This document shows positions 34,780-44,101 of a stretch of DNA of 64,000 bases, piece after piece. Each line of letters starts with the position of its first letter. The stretch's first letter is position 1. The translations under genes and the position numbers were made by a program. This stretch comes from Streptomyces xanthophaeus (lineage in GTDB: Bacteria; Actinomycetota; Actinomycetes; Streptomycetales; Streptomycetaceae): the NCBI RefSeq assembly GCF_000725805.1, contig NZ_JOFT01000014.1:248001-312000 (forward strand), given 5' to 3'. The notes under the pieces were generated by a model. The model was not told the origin of the DNA, did not search any database, and saw nothing but the letters and a program-made list of their open reading frames with translations.

Positions 34780-35828
34780 TGGACTTCCACCCGACCGAGG
34801 ATCAGGCCGCTGCCGCCGGTCTCGCCGCGCGGATCTTCCGCGACCTGTCCACCCACGAACGCCTCGCCGCCACGGGCACCGGTACCGACACCGAGCTGTG
34901 GAAGGCCCTCACGACATCCGGTCTCATCGCCGCCGTCGAGGACATAGGCCTGCTCGGCCTGGTGCTGCTGCTGGAGGAACAGGGGCGCACCACCGCACAG
35001 GTCCCGTACGCCGCCACCTGCGCGTACGGCATCCTTCCCGTCGCCGCCCACGGGAGCGCCGAGCAGCGGGACCGACTGCTGCCCGCGCTCGCCACGGGCG
35101 AAGCGGTGGCCAGCGGAGCCTTCCCTGACCGCGGCCGGTTCAGGTCCGAGGGCGCCCGGATTACCGGTACGGCCCCCGCCGTGCCCTGGCTGCGCGACGC
35201 CACGCACGTGCTGGTCCCGGACACGGACCGCACGCTGTGGCTCGTACGGGTGGACGCGTCCGGCGTGCGGACGTCCCCCGTGGAGACCACCGCCCCCTGG
35301 TCGGCGGGCAGCCTGACCCTGACGGGCGCCGAGGCCGAACGCATCGGGTGCGCAGGCTCCGCCGTGAACGCCGTCCCGGATGCCTATGAGCACACGCTGG
35401 CCGTGGCGCGCACGGCCTTCGCCGGACTCCAGGCGGGCGTCTGTGCGGGCTCGCTCGCCCGGGCGGTCGAGTTCACCTCCACGCGCGAGCAGTTCGGCCG
35501 GCCGCTCTCCACCAACCAGGCGGTGATGCTGAGGGCCGCCGATGCCTACATGGACACGGAAGCCATCCGGGTCACCGCGTACGAGGCGGCCTGGCGCCTC
35601 GACCAGGGGCTTCCTGCACGCGAGCACGCACTCACGGCGGCCTGGTGGGCCTCGGAGGCGGGCAAACGGGTCGTGCACGCCGGCCAGCACCTGCACGGAG
35701 GGATGGGCGCCGACCTGGACCACCCCGTCCACCGGCACTTCCTGTGGGGGCGCCAGCTGGACGCGTACCTGGGCTGCGGCAGCGAGCTGCTGGCCGAACT
35801 GGGCGCCGTACTGGCGCAGGAGGGCTGA
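34779..35828 (+). CDS. Second acyl-CoA dehydrogenase subunit
   Basis: The 349-residue protein is shorter than the usual 380 and starts directly with D-F-H-P-T-E-D-Q. It keeps the C-terminal domain motif S-T-R-E-Q-F-G-R-P-L and the Q-H-L-H-G-G-M-G segment; the FAD-binding middle part is weakly conserved. This matches the pattern of heteromeric steroid acyl-CoA dehydrogenases, where one FadE contributes incomplete sites. Its start overlaps the stop of the ChsH2-like gene by 1 bp. Confidence 0.9.
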   Translation: MDFHPTEDQAAAAGLAARIFRDLSTHERLAATGTGTDTELWKALTTSGLIAAVEDIGLLGLVLLLEEQGRTTAQVPYAATCAYGILPVAAHGSAEQRDRLLPALATGEAVASGAFPDRGRFRSEGARITGTAPAVPWLRDATHVLVPDTDRTLWLVRVDASGVRTSPVETTAPWSAGSLTLTGAEAERIGCAGSAVNAVPDAYEHTLAVARTAFAGLQAGVCAGSLARAVEFTSTREQFGRPLSTNQAVMLRAADAYMDTEAIRVTAYEAAWRLDQGLPAREHALTAAWWASEAGKRVVHAGQHLHGGMGADLDHPVHRHFLWGRQLDAYLGCGSELLAELGAVLAQEG

Positions 35829-35831
35829 GCG

Positions 35832-36311
35832 ATGGGATCCGGCGCGACGGAAGCGGACTCGGCGGGAACGGGCGGGACGGGAGCACACAGGACGGGAGCA
35901 GACGGGATGGCATCGGGAGGGGTGCGCGTCGGCGCGGAACTGGGCCCGCTGGAGATTCCGGTCACCCGCACCCTGATCGTCGCGGGCGCGATCGCCTCCC
36001 GCGACTACCAGGACGTTCACCACGACGCCGCCTTGGCCCGGGAGAAGGGCTCACCGGACGTCTTCATGAACATCCTGACCACCAACGGCCTGGTCGGCCG
36101 GTACGTCACCGACCGTCTCGGCCCCCACTGCGTGCTGCGCAAGGTGGCCATCCGCCTGGGCGCACCCAACTACCCGGGCGACACCATGACCCTGACCGGC
36201 ACCGTCACCGGCCTCGACGGGGACACCGCCGAGATCCGCGTCGTCGGCACCAACGGCATCGGACACCACGTGACCGGAACCGTCACCGTCACCCTGGGGA
36301 GCGCCGCATGA
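35832..36311 (+). CDS. MaoC-like enoyl-CoA hydratase subunit (ChsH1-like)
   Basis: The hot-dog domain protein has the D-x4-H pair in R-D-Y-Q-D-V-H-H-D, which fits the catalytic Asp and His of mycobacterial ChsH1. It should pair with the N-terminal domain of the ChsH2-like protein to hydrate the unsaturated side chain. The ATG at 35832 gives 159 residues with a Gly/Thr-rich, probably disordered start; ATG 35907 would give a length near that of ChsH1. Its stop overlaps the aldolase start (ATGA). Confidence 0.88.
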   Translation: MGSGATEADSAGTGGTGAHRTGADGMASGGVRVGAELGPLEIPVTRTLIVAGAIASRDYQDVHHDAALAREKGSPDVFMNILTTNGLVGRYVTDRLGPHCVLRKVAIRLGAPNYPGDTMTLTGTVTGLDGDTAEIRVVGTNGIGHHVTGTVTVTLGSAA

Positions 36312-37474
36312 GCGCCCGGACCCGTGACGGACTCGGCGGCCGGGCCGCCATCGCAGGCATCGGGGCGACCGAGTTCTCCAAAGACTCGGGCCGCAGCGAG
36401 CTCAAGCTCGCCGTCGAGGCCGTGCACGCCGCGCTCGACGACGCCGGGCTCGGCCCCGGCGACGTCGACGGCATGGTCACCTTCACGATGGACACCAGCC
36501 CGGAGATCACCGTCGCCCAGGCGGCGGGCATCGGAGACCTGTCCTTCTTCTCCCGCATCCACTACGGAGGCGGAGCAGCCTGCGCCACCGTGCAGCAGGC
36601 GGCGCTGGCCGTCGCCACCGGGGTGGCGGAGGTGGTGGTCTGCTACCGCGCCTTCAACGAGCGTTCCGGCCGCCGCTTCGGCTCGGGAGTGCAGCAGCGC
36701 GAGCCCTCGGCCGAGGGGGCGGCGCTCGGCTGGTCCCTGCCCTGGGGCCTGCTGACCCCGGCGTCCTGGGTGGCCATGGCCGCTCAGCGCTACCTGCACA
36801 CCTACAACCTCACCCCGGAGGCCTTCGGGCACGTTGCGGTCACCGACCGCCGGTACGCCGCGACCAACCCCGCCGCGTACTTCTACGGCCAGCCCATCAC
36901 CCTCGCCGACCACTCCGCCTCGCGCTGGATCGTCGAACCGCTGCGGCTGCTGGACTGCTGCCAGGAGACGGACGGCGGTCAGGCCATCGTCGTCACCACG
37001 ACCGAGCGGGCCCGGGACCTGAGGCGGGCACCCGTGGTGATCACCGCAGCCGCACAGGGCGCGGGGCGCCGGCAGGAGGGCATGACCTCCTTCTACCGCG
37101 ACGGGCTCACCGGACTGCCGGAGATGGACGTGGTCGCGCGCCAGCTGTGGCGGACCAGCGGGCTGCGGCCCTCGGACATCGACGTCGCCATCCTCTACGA
37201 CCACTTCACCCCGTTCGTGCTCATGCAACTGGAGGAGTTCGGGTTCTGTGCCCCCGGCGAAGCCGCCGATTTCGTGGCCGCGGACGCGCTGCCGTTCAAC
37301 ACCCATGGCGGCCAGCTCGGCGAGGCGTACCTGCACGGCATGAACGGCATCGCCGAGGCCGTTCGGCAGCTGCGCGGTGCCTCCGTCAACCAGGTGGCGG
37401 GCGCCGCGCACGCCCTGGTCACAGCCGGTACCGGGGTACCGACCTCCGGACTCGTCCTCGGCGTCGAACGCTGA
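36308..37474 (+). CDS. Thiolase-fold lipid-transfer protein / aldolase (Ltp2-like)
   Basis: The 388-residue thiolase-superfamily protein lacks the canonical thiolase Cys-His-Cys set; landmarks are I-A-G-I-G-A-T-E-F at the N-terminus, the H-Y-G-G-G-A-A segment and N-T-H-G-G-Q-L-G-E-A near the end. In Mycobacterium, Ltp2 with the DUF35 domain of ChsH2 performs the retro-aldol cleavage that releases propionyl-CoA from the C17 side chain of cholesterol. Gene order supports the same role here; the substrate in this organism is inferred, not shown. Confidence 0.9.
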   Translation: MSARTRDGLGGRAAIAGIGATEFSKDSGRSELKLAVEAVHAALDDAGLGPGDVDGMVTFTMDTSPEITVAQAAGIGDLSFFSRIHYGGGAACATVQQAALAVATGVAEVVVCYRAFNERSGRRFGSGVQQREPSAEGAALGWSLPWGLLTPASWVAMAAQRYLHTYNLTPEAFGHVAVTDRRYAATNPAAYFYGQPITLADHSASRWIVEPLRLLDCCQETDGGQAIVVTTTERARDLRRAPVVITAAAQGAGRRQEGMTSFYRDGLTGLPEMDVVARQLWRTSGLRPSDIDVAILYDHFTPFVLMQLEEFGFCAPGEAADFVAADALPFNTHGGQLGEAYLHGMNGIAEAVRQLRGASVNQVAGAAHALVTAGTGVPTSGLVLGVER

Positions 37475-37514
37475 GGTCAGGGCCGCTGCACGGGCTGCGC
37501 GGGGTCCGCCGGTC

Positions 37515-37548
37515 GGCCCCGCCTCCTCCACCTACAGGAGGTGAGGCC
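37515..37548. terminator. Imperfect hairpin after the igr-like operon
   Basis: GGCCCCGCCTCCT pairs with AGGAGGTGAGGCC with two mismatches, between the aldolase stop and the ECF sigma gene. Confidence 0.55.
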
Positions 37549-37633
37549 CGCGTCGGTCCTACAACCTGAGACGGATCCGGCTTCAGCACTTGCGGGCGAT
37601 TCCAGGCCGGGCGTGCGCTCCTAGCGTGGACAC

Positions 37634-38167
37634 ATGACCACGCCTGTGTGCCCGCTCGCCTCGAATCCGACGCCGTACCCGTCGTTCTCGGCGTACGTCC
37701 GGACCCGCGGCACGGTCCTGATGCGCACCGCGCGCTCGCTCACGGCCAATCCGTGCGATGCCGAGGACCTGCTCCAGACCGCCCTCACCAAGACGTACGT
37801 CGCCTGGGACCGGATCGAGGACCACCGCGCCCTGGACGGTTACGTCCGGCGGACCCTGGTCAACACGCGCACCTCCCAGTGGCGCAAGCGCAAGGTCGAC
37901 GAGTTCTCCTGCGAGGAGATCCCGGAGGCCGAGGAGACGCCGACCGCCGACCCCGCCGAGGCGCAGGCGCTGCGCGACGCGATGTGGCGTGCGGTGACCC
38001 GGCTGCCCGACCGGCAGCGGGCCATGGTCGTCCTGCGCTACTACGAGGACCTGAGCGAGGTGCAGACCGCCGAACTGCTCGGGGTCTCGGTCGGCACGGT
38101 CAAGAGCGCCGTCTCTCGTGCGCTCGGCAAGCTCCGCGAGGACCCGGAGCTCCTTCCCGTGCGCTGA
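37634..38167 (+). CDS. SigE-family ECF RNA polymerase sigma factor
   Basis: The 177-residue protein has region 2 (Y-V-R-T-R-G...D-A-E-D-L-L-Q-T-A-L-T-K) and region 4 (L-P-D-R-Q-R-A-M-V-V-L-R-Y-Y-E-D-L-S, then the HTH V-Q-T-A-E-L-L-G-V-S-V-G-T-V-K-S). This is the pattern of the SigE family common in Streptomyces. There is no adjacent anti-sigma gene. It has its own start after a terminator-like hairpin and is followed by two parS sites. Confidence 0.93.
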   Translation: MTTPVCPLASNPTPYPSFSAYVRTRGTVLMRTARSLTANPCDAEDLLQTALTKTYVAWDRIEDHRALDGYVRRTLVNTRTSQWRKRKVDEFSCEEIPEAEETPTADPAEAQALRDAMWRAVTRLPDRQRAMVVLRYYEDLSEVQTAELLGVSVGTVKSAVSRALGKLREDPELLPVR

Positions 38168-38184
38168 GCCGCTGCGGCATTCGG

Positions 38185-38200
38185 TGTTTCACGTGAAACA
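38185..38200. other. parS site (intergenic)
   Basis: Perfect TGTTTCACGTGAAACA, 17 bp after the sigma factor stop. Confidence 0.96.
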
Positions 38201-38245
38201 CCGCCCGGACCCACCTGAACCGGAGCACACCCGCCCGCCGCCGGA

Positions 38246-38261
38246 TGTTTCACGTGAAACA
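38246..38261. other. parS site (intergenic), second of a pair
   Basis: Perfect TGTTTCACGTGAAACA, 45 bp from the previous site, upstream of the acyl-CoA synthetase. Confidence 0.96.
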
Positions 38262-38365
38262 CGGGCCGGTTCTACTCCTGGGTAGTGACATGCCGACCGG
38301 TACGTGCGCAGAATCGGCAGCATCCGTAGCCGCCGCAGCGCCGCAGCGCTCACCGGGAGGACGCT

Positions 38366-40015
38366 TTGCTGAGCACCATGCAGGACGTACCGCTCCTCGT
38401 CACCCGCATACTCCAGCACGGGATGACGATCCACGGGAAGTCCCAGGTCACCACCTGGACCGGGGAGGCCGAGCCGCATCGCCGCAGCTTCGCCGAGATC
38501 GGTACCCGCGCCACCCGCCTCGCCAACGCCTTGCGCGACGAGTTCGGAGTCCAGCAGGGCGACCGGGTCGCCACGCTCATGTGGAACAACTCCGAGCACG
38601 TCGAGGCGTACTTCGCGATCCCCTCCATGGGCGCGGTCCTGCACACGCTCAATCTCCGCCTGCCCCCGGAGCAGCTGGTCTTCATCGTCAACCACGCCGC
38701 CGACCGGGTGGTGCTGGTCAACGGCACACTGCTGCCCCTGCTCGTGCCGCTGCTGCCGCACCTGCCGACCGTCGAGCACGTGGTCGTCGCCGGCATCGGC
38801 GACCGCTCGGCGCTCGAGGGCCTGGACGTGCGGGTCCACGACTACGAGGAGCTCCTCGAAGGCCGCTCCGACAGCTACGACTGGCCCGATCTGGACGAAC
38901 GCCAGGCGGCCGCGATGTGCTACACCTCCGGCACCACCGGAGACCCCAAGGGCGTCGTCTACTCCCACCGGTCGATCTACCTGCACTCCATGCAGGTCAA
39001 CATGGCCGAGTCGATGGGTCTGACCGCCGCGGACACCAGCCTGGTCGTGGTCCCGCAGTTCCACGTGAACGCGTGGGGCCTGCCGCACGCCACGTTCATG
39101 ACCGGCATCAACATGCTGATGCCGGACCGCTTCCTGCAGCCCGCACCGCTCGCCGAGATGATCGAGCGGGAGAAGCCCTCGCACGCCGCGGCCGTCCCCA
39201 CCATCTGGCAGGGACTGCTGGCCGAGGTCACCGCGAACCCCCGTGACCTGACCTCGATGAAGCAGGTCACGATCGGCGGCGCGGCCTGTCCGCCCTCCCT
39301 GATGGAGGCCTACGACAAGCTCGGCGTCCGCCTCTGTCACGCCTGGGGCATGACCGAGACCTCCCCGCTGGGCACCATGGCGCACCCGCCGGCCGGCCTG
39401 ACCGCCGAGGAGGAGTGGCCGTACCGGATCACCCAGGGCCGTTTCCCGGCGGGCGTGGAGGCCCGCCTGGTCGGTCCCGACGGCAGCTTCCTGCCCTGGG
39501 ACGGCGAGTCCGCGGGCGAGCTGGAGGTGCGCGGCACCTGGATCGCGGGTGCCTACTACGGCGGCGCGTCCGGCGAACCCTTCCGGCCCGAGGACAAGTT
39601 CAGCGCGGACGGCTGGCTCAAGACCGGCGACGTCGGGGTCATCAGCTCCGACGGGTACCTCACGCTGACGGACCGGGCCAAGGACGTCATCAAGTCCGGC
39701 GGTGAGTGGATTTCCAGCGTGGAGCTGGAGAACGCGCTGATGGCGCACCCCGAGGTCGCCGAGGCTGCCGTCGTCGCCGTCCCCGACGACAAGTGGGGCG
39801 AGCGTCCGCTGGCCACCGTCGTCCTCAAGGAGGGGGCGACCGTGGACTACGAGGGACTGCGCGCCTTCCTCGCCCAGTCGATCGCCAAGTGGCAGCTGCC
39901 GGAGCGCTGGACGGTCATCGCATCGGTGCCGAAGACGAGCGTGGGCAAGTTCGACAAGAAGGTGATCCGCAAGCAGTACGCGGACGGGGCCCTGGACGTC
40001 ACGAAGCTCGACTGA
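38366..40015 (+). CDS. Acyl-CoA synthetase (fatty-acid-CoA ligase, FadD-like)
   Basis: The 549-residue adenylate-forming enzyme has P-loop-like [11 protein letters not shown], the A5 motif G-M-T-E-T-S, and the A7-A8 region K-T-G-D-V-G with [15 protein letters not shown]. It activates a carboxylic acid with ATP and CoA. The TTG at 38366 has GGGAGGAC at ideal spacing and is preferred; ATG 38378 is the alternative. Its position 0.9 kb after the igr-like operon suggests that it supplies CoA esters to that pathway, but this is inference. Confidence 0.94.
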   Translation: MLSTMQDVPLLVTRILQHGMTIHGKSQVTTWTGEAEPHRRSFAEIGTRATRLANALRDEFGVQQGDRVATLMWNNSEHVEAYFAIPSMGAVLHTLNLRLPPEQLVFIVNHAADRVVLVNGTLLPLLVPLLPHLPTVEHVVVAGIGDRSALEGLDVRVHDYEELLEGRSDSYDWPDLDERQAAAMCYTSGTTGDPKGVVYSHRSIYLHSMQVNMAESMGLTAADTSLVVVPQFHVNAWGLPHATFMTGINMLMPDRFLQPAPLAEMIEREKPSHAAAVPTIWQGLLAEVTANPRDLTSMKQVTIGGAACPPSLMEAYDKLGVRLCHAWGMTETSPLGTMAHPPAGLTAEEEWPYRITQGRFPAGVEARLVGPDGSFLPWDGESAGELEVRGTWIAGAYYGGASGEPFRPEDKFSADGWLKTGDVGVISSDGYLTLTDRAKDVIKSGGEWISSVELENALMAHPEVAEAAVVAVPDDKWGERPLATVVLKEGATVDYEGLRAFLAQSIAKWQLPERWTVIASVPKTSVGKFDKKVIRKQYADGALDVTKLD

Positions 40016-40030
40016 CCCGGCCCGGAGGTC

Positions 40031-40606
40031 TCAGCCCCTGGTGAGCCACGGCCGCAGCAGCTTGCTGACGGCGGGCATGGCCACGTAGGTCATCAGGGTG
40101 CTGAAGACGACGGCGAAAGCGGCCGTCCGCAGGACGAAGTGCAGATCCACCAGGTACGGCCCGAGCAGCGCGTTGCCGGCGAGTGAGATCGGGAAGATGG
40201 CCAGCCCCGAGCTGATCACCATCTTCCATCGCGGCGGCGCGGGCCGGGTCGTACCCGGCTTGGCGAACCACGTCTCCATGCCGTGCAGCTCCCGGCGGGC
40301 TATCTCCGTGTGGTGGTGGCCGAGGCAGTTCGAGAACCACTGCGCCCGCTCCGCGGAGTCCTGCCAGCGCTGGAACGCCGCCTGATTGCGGAACCGGTGG
40401 ACCAGGAACCACGGTTCGCCCTCGGACGCAGGGCGGAACAGCCCGTACCCGAGGTGGTCGGGGAAGCCCGCGGCCGTTTCCAGGATCCCGTGGGCCCAGG
40501 CCTCGAAGTTCTCCTCGTGCCCCGGCTCCACCTTCCGGGCGATCAGCAGGTTCACCTCCCCGTTGTCGGCGGGTACGGTCTGCTCGCTCGCGTTGATGAT
40601 GGCCAT
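40031..40606 (-). CDS. ABM-domain protein with C-terminal membrane helices
   Basis: The 191-residue protein has an N-terminal antibiotic biosynthesis monooxygenase fold (about 15-110; A-R-K-V-E-P-G-H-E, F-L-V-H-R-F-R-N) fused to two membrane helices (about 130-180). This arrangement is found in a conserved family of unknown function; ABM domains often act as small monooxygenases or heme-degrading enzymes. It runs convergent to the acyl-CoA synthetase with 15 bp between stops. Confidence 0.88.
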   Translation of the reverse strand: MAIINASEQTVPADNGEVNLLIARKVEPGHEENFEAWAHGILETAAGFPDHLGYGLFRPASEGEPWFLVHRFRNQAAFQRWQDSAERAQWFSNCLGHHHTEIARRELHGMETWFAKPGTTRPAPPRWKMVISSGLAIFPISLAGNALLGPYLVDLHFVLRTAAFAVVFSTLMTYVAMPAVSKLLRPWLTRG

Positions 40607-40619
40607 CGGGCCAGGATTA

Positions 40620-43600
40620 CTAGTTGGTGCCGATCTTGGCCAGCAGGTCCACGATGCGGCCCTGCACGTCCGTCGTGGTGGCCCGTTCGGCGAGGAAGAG
40701 CACGCTCTCGCCGGAGGCCAGCCGCGGCAGCTCGGCCGGGTCGATGCCGGCCGTCGTGTAGACGACCAGCGGGGTGCGGTTCAGCTGCCCGTTGGCGCGC
40801 AGCCAGTCCACGATCCCGGCACGCCGACGGCGTACCTGCATCAGGTCCATGACCACCAGGTTGGGCCGCATCCTCGTGGCCAGCTCCACGGCGTCGGTGT
40901 CCGCTCCGGCCCGGGCGACCTGAAGACCGCGCCGCTCCAGCGCGGCCGTCAGCGCGGTGGCGATCTCCTCGTGCTCCTCGATCAGCAGGACCCGGGACGG
41001 GTGCTGCTCGCTGTCGCGCGGCGCGAGCGCCTTGAGGAGGACGGCCGGATCGGCCCCGTACGCCGCCTCGCGCGTGGCGTGCCCCAGACCGGCCGTGACC
41101 AGTACGGGGACCTCCGCGGCCACGGCGGCCTGACGCAGGGACTGGAGCGCGGTCCGGGTGATGGGCCCGGTCAGCGGATCCACGAACAGCGCGGCGGGGA
41201 ACGCGGCGATCTGCGCGTCCACCTCCTCGCGGGAGTGCACGATCACCGGGCGGTAGCCGCGGTCGCTGAGCGCCTGCTGCGTCTGCACGTCGGGTGCCGG
41301 CCACACCAGGAGCCGGCGCGGGTTGTCCAGGGGCTCCGGCGGGAGTTCGTCGTCCACCGGGCGCGGTACGGGCCGGTTGACCACCTCTACGGCCCCGCCG
41401 GGACCGTCCAGCGGCTCCGGACCCTCGTCGGAGCCCGCCTCCGGAGCTCCTATGGCGAAGGCCCGGCCCTGGGGCGCGGGCTCGGCGAGCCGGCGGCGGC
41501 GGCCGGACCCCGATCCGCCCGTGCCGCCCGAGCCACCCGGGTCCACGGAGATGCCCTGTCCGAGGGTGCCGAGGGCGCGCACGCTGATCGGCTGGCCGGG
41601 CTGGCCCTCCGCCGGGGCGTCCTGCGGCTGCCGGGCCCCGGGCACCGCGACCTGGCCGGAGGAGTCGTCGTCCTCGGGAGCCGTCCGCGCCGAGGGGACC
41701 GGCCACGCCGGAGTGGCGGGCAGCGCCCGACGCCGCCCGGTCGGGTGCGCCGCATCCGTGGAGTCCGCTGCTTCCGCGGCGGGCTGCGTCACGGGCTGTG
41801 CGGCGGTCTCGCTCTCCCCGCCGGGCGCACCGAGCACCCGGCGCCCACGGCGACCGCCGGGGCCGTCGGAGTCCGCCTCGGCCTCGGCGGGAGCGGGAGC
41901 CGGTCCTGCCATGGCGTGCGCCTGCGGGGCCGCAGGAGCGGGGGTCGGTCCCGCGGGCAGCGCGAAACCGCCCTCGGGAGCGATCTGCCGGACGGGTGCC
42001 TGGGCGGGCGCGGGCGTCGGCCCCAGCCCGGTCGCCGGTACGGGGCCCCCGGGCTGCGCCGGGGCGGCCGGGCCGAGAGCCCGTCGCCGTCCGGCGGGGT
42101 GCTCGGTCACCGGGACCGTCGGCACGGTGGGTACGGGAGGCAGGGCGGGCATGCCGGTGCCCTGCGGGGGCACGGGCCGCCCGGCCCCGCCCTGACCGCC
42201 CTCGCCGCTGCCGTCACCGTCCCGGCCCCGGCGGCGTCCGGTACCGAGCCCCGCCGGATTCACCGGGGACTGGGCCAGACCCGATCCCGGGTCGGTGTCG
42301 TCGGAGCCCGCCTCGCCCCCTCGCCGCCGTCCGGAGGGCAGCGCCAGTGCGCCCGCGCCGCCCTCGGCCGCCTTGGCGGCCCCCGGTCCGCCGGGAACCT
42401 CGTCGTCCAGGAAGGCGTCGACCCCGCGCCGCGCGCGCCGGCCGCCGGAGACCTTCCCCGCGGGGGCCGCGTCGGACTCGGCGGCGTCGCCCGGCGGCTT
42501 CTGCTCGGGCTCCGGCAGGGTCACCGTCCCGGCTCCCGCACCCAGCGGCAGCTCCAGCACGTACGCGCCGCCGGGCGCGCCCGGTACCTCCACGGTCTGC
42601 AGCACGCCGCCGTGCGCGGCCACGATCCCCCGCACGATCGGCTCGTGCACCGGGTTCCCGCCCTCGTAAGGCCCCCGGACCTCGATCCGTACGACGTCAC
42701 CGCGCTGCGCGGCCGCCACCACGATCGTCGAGTCGCTGTAGCCGCTGCCCTGACGTGTCTTGCCGGTGGCGTCCACCCCGGCGACGTCCGCGACCAGGTG
42801 CGCGAGCGCGGTCGCGATGCGGTCGGCGTCCACCTCGGCCTCGATCGTCGGGGCGTGGACGGCGAACTGCGCACGCCCCGGGCCGATCAGCTCGACCGCG
42901 CCGTCGACACCGGCGGTGACGACACCGTTGATCAGGACCTTCTTCTTCCTGAGCCGGTCGCTGCCCGCGTCCAGCCGCTGGAAGCCGAGCACGTTGTCCA
43001 CGAGCGTGGTCATCCGGGAGTATCCGGCGGCCAGGTGGTGCAGCAGTTGGTTCGCCTCGGGCCACAGCTGTCCCGCGTCATCGGCGGCGAGCGTCGCCAG
43101 CTCCCCGCGCAGCTCCTCCAGCGGCCCGCGCAGCGATTCGCCGAGGACGGCCAGCAGCTGTGCGTGGCGGGCGGCGAGCGCGTCGTAGGGCCGCCGGTCG
43201 GTGAAGGTCATGACGGCGCCGACGAGCTGCTCCCCGTCCCGTACGGGCGAAGTGGTCAGGTCGACGGCCACCGGCTGGCCGGCCTTGTTCCAGAGCACCT
43301 GGCCGCGCACGCGGTGCTTGCGTCCGCTGCGCAGGGTGTCGGCGAGCGGGGACTCCTCGAAGGGGAACGGCGAGCCGTCGGCGCGCGAGTGCTGGACGAG
43401 GCCGTGCAGTTCGCGGTTGCCGAGATCGGTGGCGCGGTAGCCGAGGATCTGCGCGGCGGCCGGATTGACCAGCACCACACGTCCGTCTGTGTCCGTGCCG
43501 ACGACGCCCTCGGCGGCGGCCCGCAGGATCATCTCCGTCTGGCGCTGCGAGCGGGCCAGCTCGGCCTCGGTGTCCACCGTCTGGGAGAGGTCCCGTACGA

Positions 43601-43982
43601 CGAGCATCAGCAGCTCGTCACCGGTGTAGGAAGGCTGCGGCTCCCGGTAGGCGTCGCGGCCGTCGAGATGGGCGCTGGTGACCTCGACGGGGAACTCGCT
43701 GCCGTCGGTCCGGCGGGCGACCATCCGCGCGGGCTTGGCCCGGCCTCCGTCGTCCTCGCCGGGCCGGCGCATCGAGCCGGGGATCAGCTTGGAGTCGAAC
43801 TCGGGCAGGAGGTCGAGCACGCCCCGGCCGACGAGCCCCGTGCCGGGACTCTCCATGACCTCGAGGGCGATCGAATTCGCGTTGACGACAGTGCCGTTGG
43901 CGTTGACGAGCAACAGCGCGTCCGGAAGAGCGTCGAGTATTGCTGCGAGGCGAGCAGCGCCTCGGGATGGCCTGCTGCTCAC
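40620..43982 (-). CDS. Large PAS/hybrid histidine kinase-like protein, catalytically degenerate
   Basis: The 1120-residue protein has two PAS-type domains (about 10-120 and 135-255) and then a kinase-like core. Where HisKA domains have S-H-E-L-R-T-P-L it reads G-E-S-L-R-G-P-L, and the ATPase lacks the N-box Asn and the D-x-G-x-G motif. A roughly 330-residue Pro/Gly/Ala-rich disordered linker follows, then two receiver-like segments. The last keeps a candidate Asp (V-V-M-D-L-M-Q) but not the usual Lys-Pro. The GTG at 43982 with GGAGG upstream is preferred over TTG 44006. It is probably a scaffold or sensor without kinase activity. Confidence 0.87.
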   Translation of the reverse strand: MSSRPSRGAARLAAILDALPDALLLVNANGTVVNANSIALEVMESPGTGLVGRGVLDLLPEFDSKLIPGSMRRPGEDDGGRAKPARMVARRTDGSEFPVEVTSAHLDGRDAYREPQPSYTGDELLMLVVRDLSQTVDTEAELARSQRQTEMILRAAAEGVVGTDTDGRVVLVNPAAAQILGYRATDLGNRELHGLVQHSRADGSPFPFEESPLADTLRSGRKHRVRGQVLWNKAGQPVAVDLTTSPVRDGEQLVGAVMTFTDRRPYDALAARHAQLLAVLGESLRGPLEELRGELATLAADDAGQLWPEANQLLHHLAAGYSRMTTLVDNVLGFQRLDAGSDRLRKKKVLINGVVTAGVDGAVELIGPGRAQFAVHAPTIEAEVDADRIATALAHLVADVAGVDATGKTRQGSGYSDSTIVVAAAQRGDVVRIEVRGPYEGGNPVHEPIVRGIVAAHGGVLQTVEVPGAPGGAYVLELPLGAGAGTVTLPEPEQKPPGDAAESDAAPAGKVSGGRRARRGVDAFLDDEVPGGPGAAKAAEGGAGALALPSGRRRGGEAGSDDTDPGSGLAQSPVNPAGLGTGRRRGRDGDGSGEGGQGGAGRPVPPQGTGMPALPPVPTVPTVPVTEHPAGRRRALGPAAPAQPGGPVPATGLGPTPAPAQAPVRQIAPEGGFALPAGPTPAPAAPQAHAMAGPAPAPAEAEADSDGPGGRRGRRVLGAPGGESETAAQPVTQPAAEAADSTDAAHPTGRRRALPATPAWPVPSARTAPEDDDSSGQVAVPGARQPQDAPAEGQPGQPISVRALGTLGQGISVDPGGSGGTGGSGSGRRRRLAEPAPQGRAFAIGAPEAGSDEGPEPLDGPGGAVEVVNRPVPRPVDDELPPEPLDNPRRLLVWPAPDVQTQQALSDRGYRPVIVHSREEVDAQIAAFPAALFVDPLTGPITRTALQSLRQAAVAAEVPVLVTAGLGHATREAAYGADPAVLLKALAPRDSEQHPSRVLLIEEHEEIATALTAALERRGLQVARAGADTDAVELATRMRPNLVVMDLMQVRRRRAGIVDWLRANGQLNRTPLVVYTTAGIDPAELPRLASGESVLFLAERATTTDVQGRIVDLLAKIGTN

Positions 43983-44101
43983 GACGAGCTTCCTCCCTGA
44001 CCACAACTACCGGCAAGTCACGGGAGGAGTCTAAGGCCACAGCCCCGCGGCGGTAGGGCGGATGCGGTGCGGATACCGCCCTGGCCGCGCATCCTCCCAG
44101 G

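Noticed and set aside
37634..38167. Sigma factor as specific regulator of the igr-like operon
   Set aside because: It has its own start after a hairpin and no promoter motif connecting the two could be recognised.
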